Shown here: one piece after another, positions 8,899-17,196 of the stretch
Numbering within the stretch: position 1 is the stretch's first letter
Layout: every line of letters begins with the position of its first letter
Assembly: GCA_963789025.1 (NCBI GenBank)
Contig: CAWBIT010000008.1
Span: 1 to 64,000, forward strand
DNA from: AP-15 sp963789025
GTDB taxonomy: Bacteria > Pseudomonadota > Alphaproteobacteria > ATCC43930 > CGMCC-115725
Direction of reading: 5' to 3'
Length of the DNA: 64,000 nucleotides
Made by a program: the position numbers and the translations under genes
The notes under the pieces: model-generated
Databases searched by the model: none
Told to the model about the DNA's origin: nothing
What the model saw: only the letters and a program-made list of their open reading frames with translations

Positions 8899-9987
8899 TC
8901 ACACCCTGCGGGCGGCGAAGTCGATGCGGGGGTCGATCAGCATGTAGGTCAGATCGCTGACCAGTTTCAGGAGGAGGCCGATCAGGGTCAAAACGTAGAG
9001 AGTCGCGAACATGATCGGGTAGTCGCGGTTGATCGCCGCCTCGAAGCCGAGGAGGCCGAGACCGTCGAGCGAGAAGATCACCTCGATCAACAGCGAGCCG
9101 GTGAAGAGGATGCCGATCAGAGCGGCCGGAAACCCGGCGACGACCAGCAGCATTGCATTTCGGAAAATGTGTCCGTAGAGCACCCGGTGCTCGGTCAGAC
9201 CCTTGGCGCGTGCGGTCAATACGTATTGCTTGTTGATCTCCTCCAGAAAGCAGTTCTTGGTCAGCATCGTCAAAGTCGCAAAACCCGAAATCACCAATGC
9301 GGTGATTGGCAGTGCAATATGCCAGAAATAATCGGCAATGCGCATTGGCCAGGACAATGAGGCCCAGTTGTCGCTGACGAGACCGCGCAACGGAAAGATC
9401 GAGAAATAGCTGCCGCCGGCGAACAGCACGATCAGCAATACAGCGAACAGAAAACTTGGCACCGCATAGCCGACGATGATGACGCCGCTGGTCCACACAT
9501 CGAACCGGCTGCCATCGCGCACGGCTTTCCTGATGCCGAGCGGGATCGAGACGAGGTAAGTGATCAGGGTGGTCCACAGCCCGATCGAGATCGAGACCGG
9601 CAATTTATCCTTGATCAGATCCACGACCCGCCGGTCCCGGAAGAAGCTGGTGCCGAAATCGAAGGTGATGTAGTTGCGCATCATCAACAAGAAACGCTCG
9701 AGCGGCGGCTTGTCGAAACCGTATTGCTTTTCGAGCTCCTTGATCAGCGCAGGGTCGAGGCCGCGCGCGCCGCGATAGCGGGTATCGCTGGCGCCGGGCT
9801 GCGTCTTGAACTCGCCGCTGCCGCCGCTGACCCGCTCGGTCGCACTGACGGTGCTGCCTTTGAGGCGCGAGATCATCTGTTCGACCGGCCCGCCCGGCGC
9901 CGCCTGCACGATGACGAAATTGACCACCATGATCGCGAACAGGGTCGGGATGATCAAGGCAATGCGGCGGATCGCGTAAGCGATCAT
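8899..9987 (-). CDS. yejB: Peptide ABC transporter permease, YejB-like
   Basis: An inner-membrane permease of the YejB/OppB class. The ATG at 9987 gives MIAYAIRRIALIIPTLFAIM, the usual first membrane helix; an upstream start at 10050 would only translate repeat DNA. A YejB-specific insertion follows helix 1 (about residues 45-85, ending RGLDPALIKELEKQYG). The permease signature is seen as AKGLTEHRVLYGHIFRNAML, and the C-terminus is LTYMLIDPRID. It pairs with the binding protein YejA at 10192-12024, from which it is separated by a 200-bp repeat block. The second permease (YejE) and ATPase (YejF) that normally complete the operon do not follow; the convergent DNA ligase begins at once. The transporter would need those parts from elsewhere. 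Confidence 0.9.
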   Translation of the reverse strand: MIAYAIRRIALIIPTLFAIMVVNFVIVQAAPGGPVEQMISRLKGSTVSATERVSGGSGEFKTQPGASDTRYRGARGLDPALIKELEKQYGFDKPPLERFLLMMRNYITFDFGTSFFRDRRVVDLIKDKLPVSISIGLWTTLITYLVSIPLGIRKAVRDGSRFDVWTSGVIIVGYAVPSFLFAVLLIVLFAGGSYFSIFPLRGLVSDNWASLSWPMRIADYFWHIALPITALVISGFATLTMLTKNCFLEEINKQYVLTARAKGLTEHRVLYGHIFRNAMLLVVAGFPAALIGILFTGSLLIEVIFSLDGLGLLGFEAAINRDYPIMFATLYVLTLIGLLLKLVSDLTYMLIDPRIDFAARRV

Positions 9988-9989
9988 GT

Positions 9990-10190
9990 GCGTCCCACCC
10001 TCACCCGCCTCGCTGCGCTCGGCACCCCTGGCGCATCGCGGATGCGCCACCCGGCAGGCGCACGCACGCGTGCGCCGAGAGGGCGCAATGCGGAAGAGGG
10101 GCTATAACGCGTTGAGCTCGAAGCTCCTCTCCCGCAATGCGGGAGAGGGGGGACCAAGCGCGCGGCGCTTGGTGGGTGAGGGTCAAAAGG
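9990..10190. repeat. Palindromic intergenic repeat block (family A)
   Basis: Contains CCCTCACCCGCCTCGCTGCG, a hairpin CTCTCCCGCAATGCGGGAGAG (two 9-nt arms around a short loop) and the tail GGCGCTTGGTGGGTGAGGG. Related blocks are at 12830, 23890, 32424, 42215, 49074, 51139 and 52395. It lies between yejA and yejB and could affect mRNA stability or termination. Confidence 0.75.
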
Positions 10191-10191
10191 G

Positions 10192-12024
10192 TCACTGCTT
10201 CGTCACTTCGCCTTTCTTGGCCTCGACCGCCTGCTCGGCGGTGGGATCGATCCACCAGGTGTCGAGCCCGACCGCGTATTTCGGCGAGACTGCGGGGCGC
10301 CGGAATTTGTCCCAGTGAGCGACGCGGAACGCCCCGATATGGTAATGCGGGATCAGGTAATAGCCATACTGCAGTACCCGGTCGAGGGCGTGCGTGTGGT
10401 CCACCAGGCTTGACCGGTCGGGCGCCCTGACCAACTCTTCGATCAGCTCGTCGACGACTTTGCTCTTGATGCCCATCAGGTTGCGGCTGCCTTGCTCGTC
10501 GGCGGATTGCGAGCCCCAATAATCGCGCTGCTCGTTGCCCGGTGACAAGGATTCGCCGAATGCGACCACCGCCATGTCGTAGTCGAAGGTTTCCATGCGC
10601 TTCTGGTATTGCGCATTGTCCACAGTACGCACCCGCGCAGTGACCCCCATCCGCTCGAGGTTCTTCGCAAAGGGCAGCACGATGCGCTCGAACTGCGGAT
10701 TGTCGAGCAGGATTTCGAACTCGAAGGGCTGGCCCGTCTCGTCATTGACGAGCTTCTCGCCCTTGAAGGTCCAGCCGGCTTCCTTCAGCAATTTCAGCGC
10801 CGCCCGCACGCCGTCGCGAATATTGCCCGAACCGTCGTATTTCGGCGGGTCGTACTCGGTCGTGAATATCTGCTCGGGGATCTGCCCGCGGAACTTTTCG
10901 AGGATCGTTAATTCCTCGCCCTGCGGCGCCCCGGTTGCCGCCAATTCCGAATTGTCGAAATAGCTGCGCGTGCGCTTGTAGGCGCTGTAAAACAAATTCT
11001 TGTTCGACCACTCGAAGTCGAAGGCATAGGCCAAGGCCTCGCGCACCCGCGGGTCCTGAAACAGGGGCCGGCGCAGATTGTACGCGAAACCCTGCATGCC
11101 GCTCGGCAGCCCGTTGGGGATCTCTTCCTTTTTGATGAGGCCGGCGCGCAAGGCCGGGCTGTCGTACCCGGTCGCCCAATCCTTTGCCGAATTTTCGAGC
11201 TTCACATCGAACTGGCCCGCCTTGAAAGCCTCCAGCGCTATCGTCGCGTCGCGGTAATAATCGAAGCGGATGGTGTCGACATTATAGCGGCCCTTCATCA
11301 CCGGCAGATCGGCCGCCCAGTAATCGGCGACCCGGCGGTAGGTGATCGAGCGTCCGGGGTCGACCGATTCGATCTTGTAAGGACCGCTGCCGAGCGGCGG
11401 GTCGAGGGTTGTCTTTTCGAAATCGCGCCCGGCCCAATACGCCTTCGACAGCACCGGCATCTGCCCGATGATCTGCGGCAATTCGCGGTTCTCCGCCGAT
11501 TTGAACGAGAACCGGACGCCGCGCTCGCCCTCCTTCTCGACCTCGGTGACATCGCCGTAATAGGAGCGGTAGGAGGGAGCCCCCTTGGTGCGCAATGTCT
11601 CGAAGGTCCAGATCACGTCCTCGGGCGTCATCGGGGTTCCCCCGTGAAACCGCGCCTCTTTGCGCAATGTGTAGAGCACCGAAAGCTTGTCGGGGGCGAG
11701 CTCGATCTTTTCGGCGACGAGGCCGTACTCGCTGCTGGGCTCATCCTCGGAGGTAACCGACAAAGTGTCGAATATTTGACCTATCCCAGCTGCCGGAACG
11801 CCTTTGACGACAAAGGGGTTGAGAGTATCGAAGGTGCCGATCGCCAAGAGGCGCATCGTGCCCCCCTTCGGTGCGTCCGGGTTGACGTAATCGAAATGCT
11901 GGAAGTCCGGACCGTATTTGAGGTCGCCGAACAACGACATACCGGGCGTCGTGGCCGCGACTGCGGCAGCGACCAGTCCGAGCGATACAAGGAGCGCGAC
12001 GAGGGTAGTAGGGACTCTGCGCAT
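10192..12024 (-). CDS. yejA: Peptide ABC transporter substrate-binding protein, YejA-like
   Basis: A periplasmic family 5 solute-binding protein of 610 aa, the size expected for YejA. The ATG at 12024 gives a clear signal peptide (MRRVPTTLVALLVSLGLVAA, cleavage after AVAA); the reading frame extends further upstream but only through the antisense of hisN. Family marks include SLFGDLKYGPDFQHFDYVNP, APKGGTMRLLAIGTFDTLNP and the late block GLPSGMQGFAYNLRRPLFQD. YejA feeds oligopeptides, such as microcin C-type peptides in enterobacteria, to the YejBEF transporter; the substrate here is unknown. It lies 22 bp after the hisN-like gene and before yejB. Confidence 0.9.
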   Translation of the reverse strand: MRRVPTTLVALLVSLGLVAAAVAATTPGMSLFGDLKYGPDFQHFDYVNPDAPKGGTMRLLAIGTFDTLNPFVVKGVPAAGIGQIFDTLSVTSEDEPSSEYGLVAEKIELAPDKLSVLYTLRKEARFHGGTPMTPEDVIWTFETLRTKGAPSYRSYYGDVTEVEKEGERGVRFSFKSAENRELPQIIGQMPVLSKAYWAGRDFEKTTLDPPLGSGPYKIESVDPGRSITYRRVADYWAADLPVMKGRYNVDTIRFDYYRDATIALEAFKAGQFDVKLENSAKDWATGYDSPALRAGLIKKEEIPNGLPSGMQGFAYNLRRPLFQDPRVREALAYAFDFEWSNKNLFYSAYKRTRSYFDNSELAATGAPQGEELTILEKFRGQIPEQIFTTEYDPPKYDGSGNIRDGVRAALKLLKEAGWTFKGEKLVNDETGQPFEFEILLDNPQFERIVLPFAKNLERMGVTARVRTVDNAQYQKRMETFDYDMAVVAFGESLSPGNEQRDYWGSQSADEQGSRNLMGIKSKVVDELIEELVRAPDRSSLVDHTHALDRVLQYGYYLIPHYHIGAFRVAHWDKFRRPAVSPKYAVGLDTWWIDPTAEQAVEAKKGEVTKQ

Positions 12025-12046
12025 TGTTGAACTCCGCGCGAACAGC

Positions 12047-12826
12047 TCAACCGCCGATGAGTTCGAGTGCCGCGCGATGCGCGCGACGGTCGCCCGCCAC
12101 CAGGATGCGGCCGTCCGAGGCGATATTGAGATCGGCTCCGCGCCAATCGGTGGCGATGCCGCCGGCCCCCGCGACGATCGGAACCATCGCGCAGAAATCG
12201 TATGGCTTGAGGCTCGCTTCAAGAACGAGGTCGATGAAGCCGGCGGCAAGGAGACCATAGGCGTAGCAATCGGCGCCAAAGCGCGTCAGCTTGACCGCGC
12301 CCGACACCCGGCCGAAGTCCGCGGCGTCTCCACCCTTGAACATGTCGGGTGTCGTGGCAAAGAGCGTAGCGGCAGTGAGCGCGGCGCAGGCCCGGCAGCG
12401 GACTACTGCGCCGTTCAGGGTCGTCGGACGGCCGGCAACCCCAACCCATCGCTCTCGCGAAATCGGTTGGTCGATGATGCCGAGAATCGGGCGCCGGCTG
12501 CGGGTCAGGGCAATCAACGTGCCGAACAGCGGAACCCCGCTGATGAAGGATTTCGTCCCGTCGATCGGGTCCAATGTCCAGACGAACTCGGCAGCCTCGC
12601 GGACCCGGCCGAACTCTTCTCCAACGACGCCGTGCTCCGGGAAGCGGCTCTCGATCAGCGATCGCATGACCTGTTCTGCCGCGCGGTCGGCAATCGTCAC
12701 CGGCGTCAGATCGGCCTTGTCGTCCACCGTGAGCGGCTGCCGGAAATAAGGCCGGATCGCCTCGCCGGCCGCATCGGCCAAGCTCAGGGCAAGGGAAAGA
12801 TAGTCGTCGAGTTCGCCGGGCAGCAC
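12047..12826 (-). CDS. hisN: Inositol monophosphatase family phosphatase (HisN-like)
   Basis: A Mg-dependent phosphatase of the inositol monophosphatase family, most like the alphaproteobacterial histidinol-phosphatase HisN (L-histidinol phosphate to histidinol). Metal-site motifs are VVGEEFGRV and WTLDPIDGTKSF (the DPIDGT loop), with the C-terminal LKPYDFCAMVPIVAGAGG. I chose the GTG at 12826 with a GAGGG site upstream, giving 259 aa beginning VLPGELDDYLSLAL. The longer frame to 12943 only translates a palindromic repeat (PLTPALSPQAGRGS). Inositol monophosphatase or 3'-phosphoadenosine phosphatase activity cannot be excluded. It is upstream of yejA and downstream of cycM on the same strand. 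Confidence 0.8.
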   Translation of the reverse strand: MLPGELDDYLSLALSLADAAGEAIRPYFRQPLTVDDKADLTPVTIADRAAEQVMRSLIESRFPEHGVVGEEFGRVREAAEFVWTLDPIDGTKSFISGVPLFGTLIALTRSRRPILGIIDQPISRERWVGVAGRPTTLNGAVVRCRACAALTAATLFATTPDMFKGGDAADFGRVSGAVKLTRFGADCYAYGLLAAGFIDLVLEASLKPYDFCAMVPIVAGAGGIATDWRGADLNIASDGRILVAGDRRAHRAALELIGG

Positions 12827-12829
12827 GGG

Positions 12830-12945
12830 CCCCTCACCCTCCCGCTGCGCGGGCCCCTCCCTCTCCCCGCTGGCGCAGGGCGAGGAGCTCAGCGGCTTGC
12901 TCCCTCGCCCCGCTTGCGGGGAGAGGGCTGGGGTGAGGGGCATTT
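12830..12945. repeat. Palindromic repeat (family A) overlapping start region of hisN-like gene
   Basis: Reads CTCACCCTCCCGCTGCGCGG and, at the other side, CCCGCTTGCGGGGAGAGGGC followed by GGGGTGAGGGGC. Same family as the blocks at 49074 and 51139. It supplies the sequence just upstream of the GTG chosen for hisN, including its apparent ribosome site. Confidence 0.75.
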
Positions 12946-12958
12946 TTGCCTAGCCGAT

Positions 12959-13480
12959 CTACTTCAGTGTTTCGAGATAGGCGATGACGTCGGCACGGTC
13001 TTGCCCCTTGGGGATACCGGCGAAGGTCATCTTGGTGCCCTTGATGAAGGCCTGCGGCTTCCACAGCCAGTCGTTGAGCTTGTCCGTGTCCCACTTTTCG
13101 CCTTTGTGAGCTTCCATGGCGGCGGAGAACTGATAGCCGGGCACCTCGGCCATGGCCTGGTCGGTGATATCCCACAAGTTCGGCCCGATCTTGTTCGGCC
13201 CGCCCTTCGTGAAGGTATGGCATGCGGCACAGACTTTGGCGATCTGCTCGCCTTTTTTTGGATCGGCCTTGGCGAGTAGTGGCCCGATCGGTTCCGGCCC
13301 GGCTGCCGCTCCCTCCGCCGCCGGTGCGCTCGCGGTCGGCTCGGCGCCTGCCACGACAAAGACCGGCTTTTCCAGCTCCTTCGGGCGCACCAGCTGACCC
13401 GCCAGGATCCCCGACGCCATCGCGACAATCATAGCTGTGAGCACCGACGCAATGATCTTGTTCCACTCGAATGACGACAT
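12959..13480 (-). CDS. cycM: Membrane-anchored cytochrome c, CycM-like
   Basis: A class I c-type cytochrome tethered in the inner membrane by an uncleaved N-terminal helix, which passes electrons from the bc1 complex towards an aa3 oxidase in rhizobial relatives. The ATG at 13480 gives 173 aa: MSSFEWNKIIASVLTAMIV starts the anchor (to about residue 28), then an Ala/Pro-rich linker (50-70), then the heme domain with CAACH (about residue 88), GPNLWDITDQ and the distal Met region KGTKMTFAGIPK. The C-terminus ADVIAYLETLK is typical. It is the first gene of the minus-strand run cycM-hisN-yejA-yejB and lies back to back with kdsB. Confidence 0.92.
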   Translation of the reverse strand: MSSFEWNKIIASVLTAMIVAMASGILAGQLVRPKELEKPVFVVAGAEPTASAPAAEGAAAGPEPIGPLLAKADPKKGEQIAKVCAACHTFTKGGPNKIGPNLWDITDQAMAEVPGYQFSAAMEAHKGEKWDTDKLNDWLWKPQAFIKGTKMTFAGIPKGQDRADVIAYLETLK

Positions 13481-13544
13481 CGGTGCGCAAACCTCCCGCG
13501 GCTGATCCGAATTATCATGCTTCCGGCGCCCGGACGAACCGGGC

Positions 13545-14339
13545 ATGTTGTCGCTATCGACGCAAGATTACGCAACACCCGTGACCAGAACCGCACCCGA
13601 GAATCCGATCATTCTCATTCCCGCCCGGCTTGCCGCTACACGGTTGCCGGGCAAGCCGCTCGCCGATATCGCCGGAACCCCGATGATCGTGCATGTTTGG
13701 CGCCGCGCCGTGGCTGCCGAGGTGGGACCCGTCGTCGTTGCCTGCGGCGACCGGGCCATCGCCGAGGTGGTCGAAGCGGCGGGTGGGCGGGCGGTCTTGA
13801 CCGACCCGCACCATCCCACCGGGTCGGACCGCATTCACGAGGCGATCGCGCGGATCGATCCGGGCGGCCTGCATGACGCAGTGGTGAATGTACAAGGTGA
13901 TCTGCCGCTTCTCGATCCGGCGGCGGTCCGTGTCGCCGTCGTCGGCCTCGCCGACCCCGAGGCCGACATCGCGACCTTGGCCGCAATCATCGAGGACGAA
14001 GCGGCGCTCGCCGACACCAGCGTCAACAAGGTCGTCGCCGGCTTCGCCGATCCGGAGCGGCCGGCGCGTGCGCTCTATTTCAGCAAGGCCGTCGTGCCGT
14101 GGGGGCCGGGACCGCATTACGAGCATATCGGGCTCTACGCCTACCGTCGCGCCGCGCTCGAACGGTTCGTCGGGCTGCCGCGCGGGGTCCTCGAGCAGCG
14201 CGAGCATCTCGAACAGCTGCGCGCCCTCGAAGCCGGCATGCGCATCTCGGTCAGCCTCATAGACCCCACCCGCCTCGGGGTGCAGGTCGACACGCCGGCC
14301 GACCTCGCCCGCGCCCGCCACCTCGCAGAACGGCTGTAG
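13545..14339 (+). CDS. kdsB: 3-deoxy-manno-octulosonate cytidylyltransferase
   Basis: Activates Kdo with CTP to CMP-Kdo for lipopolysaccharide inner-core synthesis, in the cytoplasm. Signature blocks are IPARLAATRLPGKPLADIAG near the N-terminus (nucleotide-binding loop), TDPHHPTGSDRIHEA, NVQGDLPLLDP, YFSKAVVPWGP and HIGLYAYRRAALERF; the last part is QLRALEAGMRI. The 264 aa from the ATG at 13545 are slightly longer than the usual ~250; a GTG at 13581 (VTRTAPENPIIL) would give about 252 aa and may be the true start. pheA begins 7 bp after the stop, a pairing common in alphaproteobacteria, so the two are probably co-transcribed. Confidence 0.95.
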   Translation: MLSLSTQDYATPVTRTAPENPIILIPARLAATRLPGKPLADIAGTPMIVHVWRRAVAAEVGPVVVACGDRAIAEVVEAAGGRAVLTDPHHPTGSDRIHEAIARIDPGGLHDAVVNVQGDLPLLDPAAVRVAVVGLADPEADIATLAAIIEDEAALADTSVNKVVAGFADPERPARALYFSKAVVPWGPGPHYEHIGLYAYRRAALERFVGLPRGVLEQREHLEQLRALEAGMRISVSLIDPTRLGVQVDTPADLARARHLAERL

Positions 14340-14346
14340 ACGAGAA

Positions 14347-15219
14347 ATGAGAGCATCTTCAAACCCGGCAAAGACGATCTCGTTCCAAGGCACCTTCGGT
14401 GCCTATTCCGACCTTGCCTGCCGCCGCGTCTATCCCGAGATGGCGACCTTGCCTTGCACGCAATTCGAGGACGCGTTCGCCGCGGTCAGCGAAGGTCGCG
14501 CCGCGCTGGCGATGATCGCGGTCGAGAACTCGGTGGCAGGCCGCGTTGCCGACGTGCACCATCTGATGCCAGGCTCAGACCTCCACATCATCGGCGAGCA
14601 CTTCGAGCGGGTGAACCATCACCTGCTCGCCCTCCCGGGAGCGACATTGGCGACGATCCGCACGGTCCGCAGCCATGTTCACGCGCTGTCGCAATGCCGC
14701 AAGCTGATCCGCTCGCTCGGGCTCGATCCTGTTGTCGCGGCGGACACGGCCGGCGCCGCGGCCGAAATCGCTGAGCGCGGCGACCCCACGGTCGCCGCAA
14801 TCGCCTCGGAGCTTGCCGGGCAGATCTACGGTCTCGTCTCGCTGAAGGAGAACATCGAGGACGCCGAGCACAACACGACCCGCTTTCTGATCATGTCGCG
14901 CGAACCTAAGCGGCCGCCACGCGGCACCCCGACTGTGACGACGTTTCTGTTCCGTGTCCGTAACGTGCCCGCGGCGCTCTACAAGGCAATGGGCGGGTTC
15001 GCCACCAATGACGTCAACATGACCAAGCTCGAGAGCTACATGGTCGGCGGCGCGTTCGCGGCGACCCAATTCTATGCCGACGTAGAAGCGCATCCAGAGG
15101 ACCGGCCATTGGCATTGGCGCTCGAGGAACTCGCGTTCTTCTCGCGCGAGGTCAAGATCCTTGGTGTTTACCCGGCCCACCCATTGCGCATCGCCGCCTC
15201 GGCGCGCGACGCTGATTAG
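14347..15219 (+). CDS. pheA: Prephenate dehydratase
   Basis: Converts prephenate to phenylpyruvate in phenylalanine synthesis. The 290 aa contain the catalytic periplasmic-binding-like domain (MRASSNPAKTISFQGTFGAY start; FEDAFAAVSEGRAALAMIAV; NTTRFLIMSREP with the catalytic Thr of the TRF motif) and a C-terminal ACT regulatory domain (about 195-275: FRVRNVPAALYKAMGGFATN, then LESYMVGGAF), so feedback inhibition by phenylalanine is likely. It is a monofunctional enzyme without a chorismate mutase domain. It follows kdsB by 7 bp and is followed by a palindromic repeat that may act as a terminator. Confidence 0.95.
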   Translation: MRASSNPAKTISFQGTFGAYSDLACRRVYPEMATLPCTQFEDAFAAVSEGRAALAMIAVENSVAGRVADVHHLMPGSDLHIIGEHFERVNHHLLALPGATLATIRTVRSHVHALSQCRKLIRSLGLDPVVAADTAGAAAEIAERGDPTVAAIASELAGQIYGLVSLKENIEDAEHNTTRFLIMSREPKRPPRGTPTVTTFLFRVRNVPAALYKAMGGFATNDVNMTKLESYMVGGAFAATQFYADVEAHPEDRPLALALEELAFFSREVKILGVYPAHPLRIAASARDAD

Positions 15220-15221
15220 GT

Positions 15222-15302
15222 TTTTACCACGGAGACACGGAGGGCACGGAGGCTCTGCCACTTGGCCATCATCTCCGTGATCTCTGTGCCTTCGTGGTTC
15301 GA
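15222..15302. repeat. Palindromic repeat (family C, CCACGGAG type)
   Basis: ACCACGGAGACACGGAGGGC on one side is partly complementary to CTCCGTGATCTCTGTGCC on the other. A second copy lies at 56639-56693 after rpsI. Both sit just after a stop codon, so they could help end transcription. Confidence 0.7.
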
Positions 15303-15334
15303 CTATCTTCCTGGAGCTTGTCGGAGAATTATCC

Positions 15335-16417
15335 ATGATCGTGATCGACCACGCAGAACTGCACGGCATCGCGTTGCGCGTTTTCGAGGCCGCCGGCAGC
15401 AACCATGCGGAAGCTCAAATCATTGCCGATTATTTGATCGAGGCCAATCTCCGCGGCCATGACAGCCACGGCGTCGGCCTGATCCCGAACTATCTGCAGC
15501 ATCTCGCGGGCGGCACCGTCGTCCCCAACCGCAAGGGACGGGTCGTCAGCGAGAACGGCTCCTTGATCGTCTATGACGGCGAGCGCGCGTGGGGCCAGAT
15601 CGCCGCGCGCGAAGCGGTAGTGATCGGCATCGCCAAGGCGCGCGAGACCGGGGTTGCGGTCGTCGCCTTGCGCAACCCGCATCACATTGGCCGGGTCGGC
15701 ACCTATGGCGAGATGTGCGCCGCGGCGGGCCTCGTCTCGTTCCACTTCGTCAACGTCACCGATGCGCGGCCGGCCGTGGCGCCGTGGCGCGGCACTGATG
15801 CGCGCTTCAGCACCAACCCCGTCTGCATCGCGATACCGGGCCCCGAGCCTGACCGGCCGATCATCCTGGACATGGCGACGAGTGTCGTCGCGATGGGCAA
15901 GGTCCGCGTTGCCCGCAACAAGGGCGAGCAATTGAAGCCCGGCATCCTCATAGACGGCGAAGGCAAGCCGACGACCGACCCCGGCGCGATGTATCGCCAG
16001 CCGCGCGGTGCGTTGATGACCTTTGGCGAGCACAAGGGCTATGCGCTCGCCTTTGTCTGCGAGATGCTGGCAGGCGCCTTGTGCGGCAGCGGCACGATGC
16101 GGCCCGAGCGGCAGGGCCGCGGCACGGCGACGAACGGCATGCTGACGATCGTCATCGATCCGTCGCGTCTCGTCGATCGCGAGTGGCTGGCGCAGGAAAT
16201 CGCGGCGATGACCGCCTACATCACCGCCTCGCCGCCGGCGCGTCCGGACCAGCCGGTGCTGATCCCAGGCGACCCCGAGCGCCGGACCAGGGCCGAGCGC
16301 ATCGTCAACGGCGTGCCGATCGACGATGAAACCTGGCGCGAACTCACCGTCGCCGCCCGCGCCATCAACGTGTTGATCGAGGCCCCGCGGGCGCGAACTC
16401 TATCCGACATTCAGTAG
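15335..16417 (+). CDS. Ldh-family (malate/L-lactate dehydrogenase-like) oxidoreductase
   Basis: An NAD(P)-dependent 2-hydroxyacid dehydrogenase of the Ldh/YbiC/sulfolactate dehydrogenase family, which does not have a Rossmann fold. The ATG at 15335 has GGAG about 8 nt upstream; length is 360 aa. Family marks: ANLRGHDSHGVGLIPNYLQH, NPHHIGRVGTYGEMCAAAG, VAPWRGTDARFSTNPVCIAI and FGEHKGYALAFVCEMLAGAL. The substrate (malate, sulfolactate, ureidoglycolate or another) cannot be read from sequence. The C-terminus GVPIDDETWRELTVAARAIN is nearly repeated in the remnant at 18979-19161. Its stop overlaps the convergent stop of the secreted protein gene by 7 bp. Confidence 0.88.
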   Translation: MIVIDHAELHGIALRVFEAAGSNHAEAQIIADYLIEANLRGHDSHGVGLIPNYLQHLAGGTVVPNRKGRVVSENGSLIVYDGERAWGQIAAREAVVIGIAKARETGVAVVALRNPHHIGRVGTYGEMCAAAGLVSFHFVNVTDARPAVAPWRGTDARFSTNPVCIAIPGPEPDRPIILDMATSVVAMGKVRVARNKGEQLKPGILIDGEGKPTTDPGAMYRQPRGALMTFGEHKGYALAFVCEMLAGALCGSGTMRPERQGRGTATNGMLTIVIDPSRLVDREWLAQEIAAMTAYITASPPARPDQPVLIPGDPERRTRAERIVNGVPIDDETWRELTVAARAINVLIEAPRARTLSDIQ

Positions 16418-16983
16418 CGCTCACCGTCAGTGTAGAATTGAACCGCAAGATCGCAGCCCTTTGAGCAATCCACGCCCGCAGAGGCTGAATCCACGCCGGT
16501 CGATGGTCCGATGGGAAGGGAAGGTGGATGGATCCCGGTGGTCAAAATATGGATCGTTCTTCCCCCGTTCGATAACACAAAAACCCGATTGATCTCAAAA
16601 CCGCTCGAGTAGGTGAGGGTTTCTAAGCCACTGCAATCCGAATTCACCTGGTAGGTGCCGGTTGCCGGCCCCACAAAGCCGCTGGGTGTTTGGCTCGAAC
16701 CATTGGCAAACACGTATTCGAACTGAGTGGCGTTACCATGGCCGTCAAAGGTTTCGTTTGTGACTTGATCAACCCTTATGGGAGCCGGATTGCCATTGTA
16801 GGTGTAGAGGTGGATAACGCCTGAGGCGTCGTAGACGCCTATACGCTCGCCGTGGGTCGCCAATCCATATCGGCCGGAGAGGCTCGCATTCGAGCACCCG
16901 CGCCCACCATCGTCGCCTAAGGATGGCGCTGCCGCTGCCAGCGTAAAGAGTACAGCCGCCGAAATCAAATACCCCGCTTTCAT
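16411..16983 (-). CDS. Secreted hypothetical protein
   Basis: A 190-residue exported protein of unknown function. The ATG at 16983 has AAGGAG upstream and yields a typical Sec signal (MKAGYLISAAVLFTLAAAAP, cleavage near SLGDDG). The mature part is rich in Gly, Ser, Thr and Asn and predicted beta, with four or more cysteines (GRGCSNASLSGRYGL, NSDCSGLETLTY, VDCSKGCDLAVQ) that could form disulfides. ASLSGRYGLATHGER and VTNETFDGHGNATQF recall small secreted proteins with paired beta blocks, without a named function. Two sampled 60-base lines are 50 and 58 percent GC, below the flanking genes. It is divergent from the CadC-like regulator, which may control it. Confidence 0.7.
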   Translation of the reverse strand: MKAGYLISAAVLFTLAAAAPSLGDDGGRGCSNASLSGRYGLATHGERIGVYDASGVIHLYTYNGNPAPIRVDQVTNETFDGHGNATQFEYVFANGSSQTPSGFVGPATGTYQVNSDCSGLETLTYSSGFEINRVFVLSNGGRTIHILTTGIHPPSLPIGPSTGVDSASAGVDCSKGCDLAVQFYTDGERY

Positions 16984-17196
16984 GTCCACAGCTCCTTCTG
17001 ACCCATAACGAAGCCCGACTGCCCCTACGACCATCGGGCTCGCGGCGGGATAGGAGGTACGACGATGTGGAAGGTGCAACGAATTGGGGATAAAATCTTC
17101 CGAAACTGTCCTAAAATATGCGAAATCCAATCGCTTTAGGGCGTTGCGCGCAAATATCGGCCGCCCAGGACGTCGCGGCCGCTGGGAGACGGAAGC
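16984..17196. promoter_or_regulatory. Divergent promoter region, secreted protein / CadC-like regulator
   Basis: 213 bp between the two start codons; both genes must be driven from here. No unambiguous -35/-10 pair or palindromic operator was found by eye. The layout suits control of the secreted gene by the regulator (inference). Confidence 0.35.
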
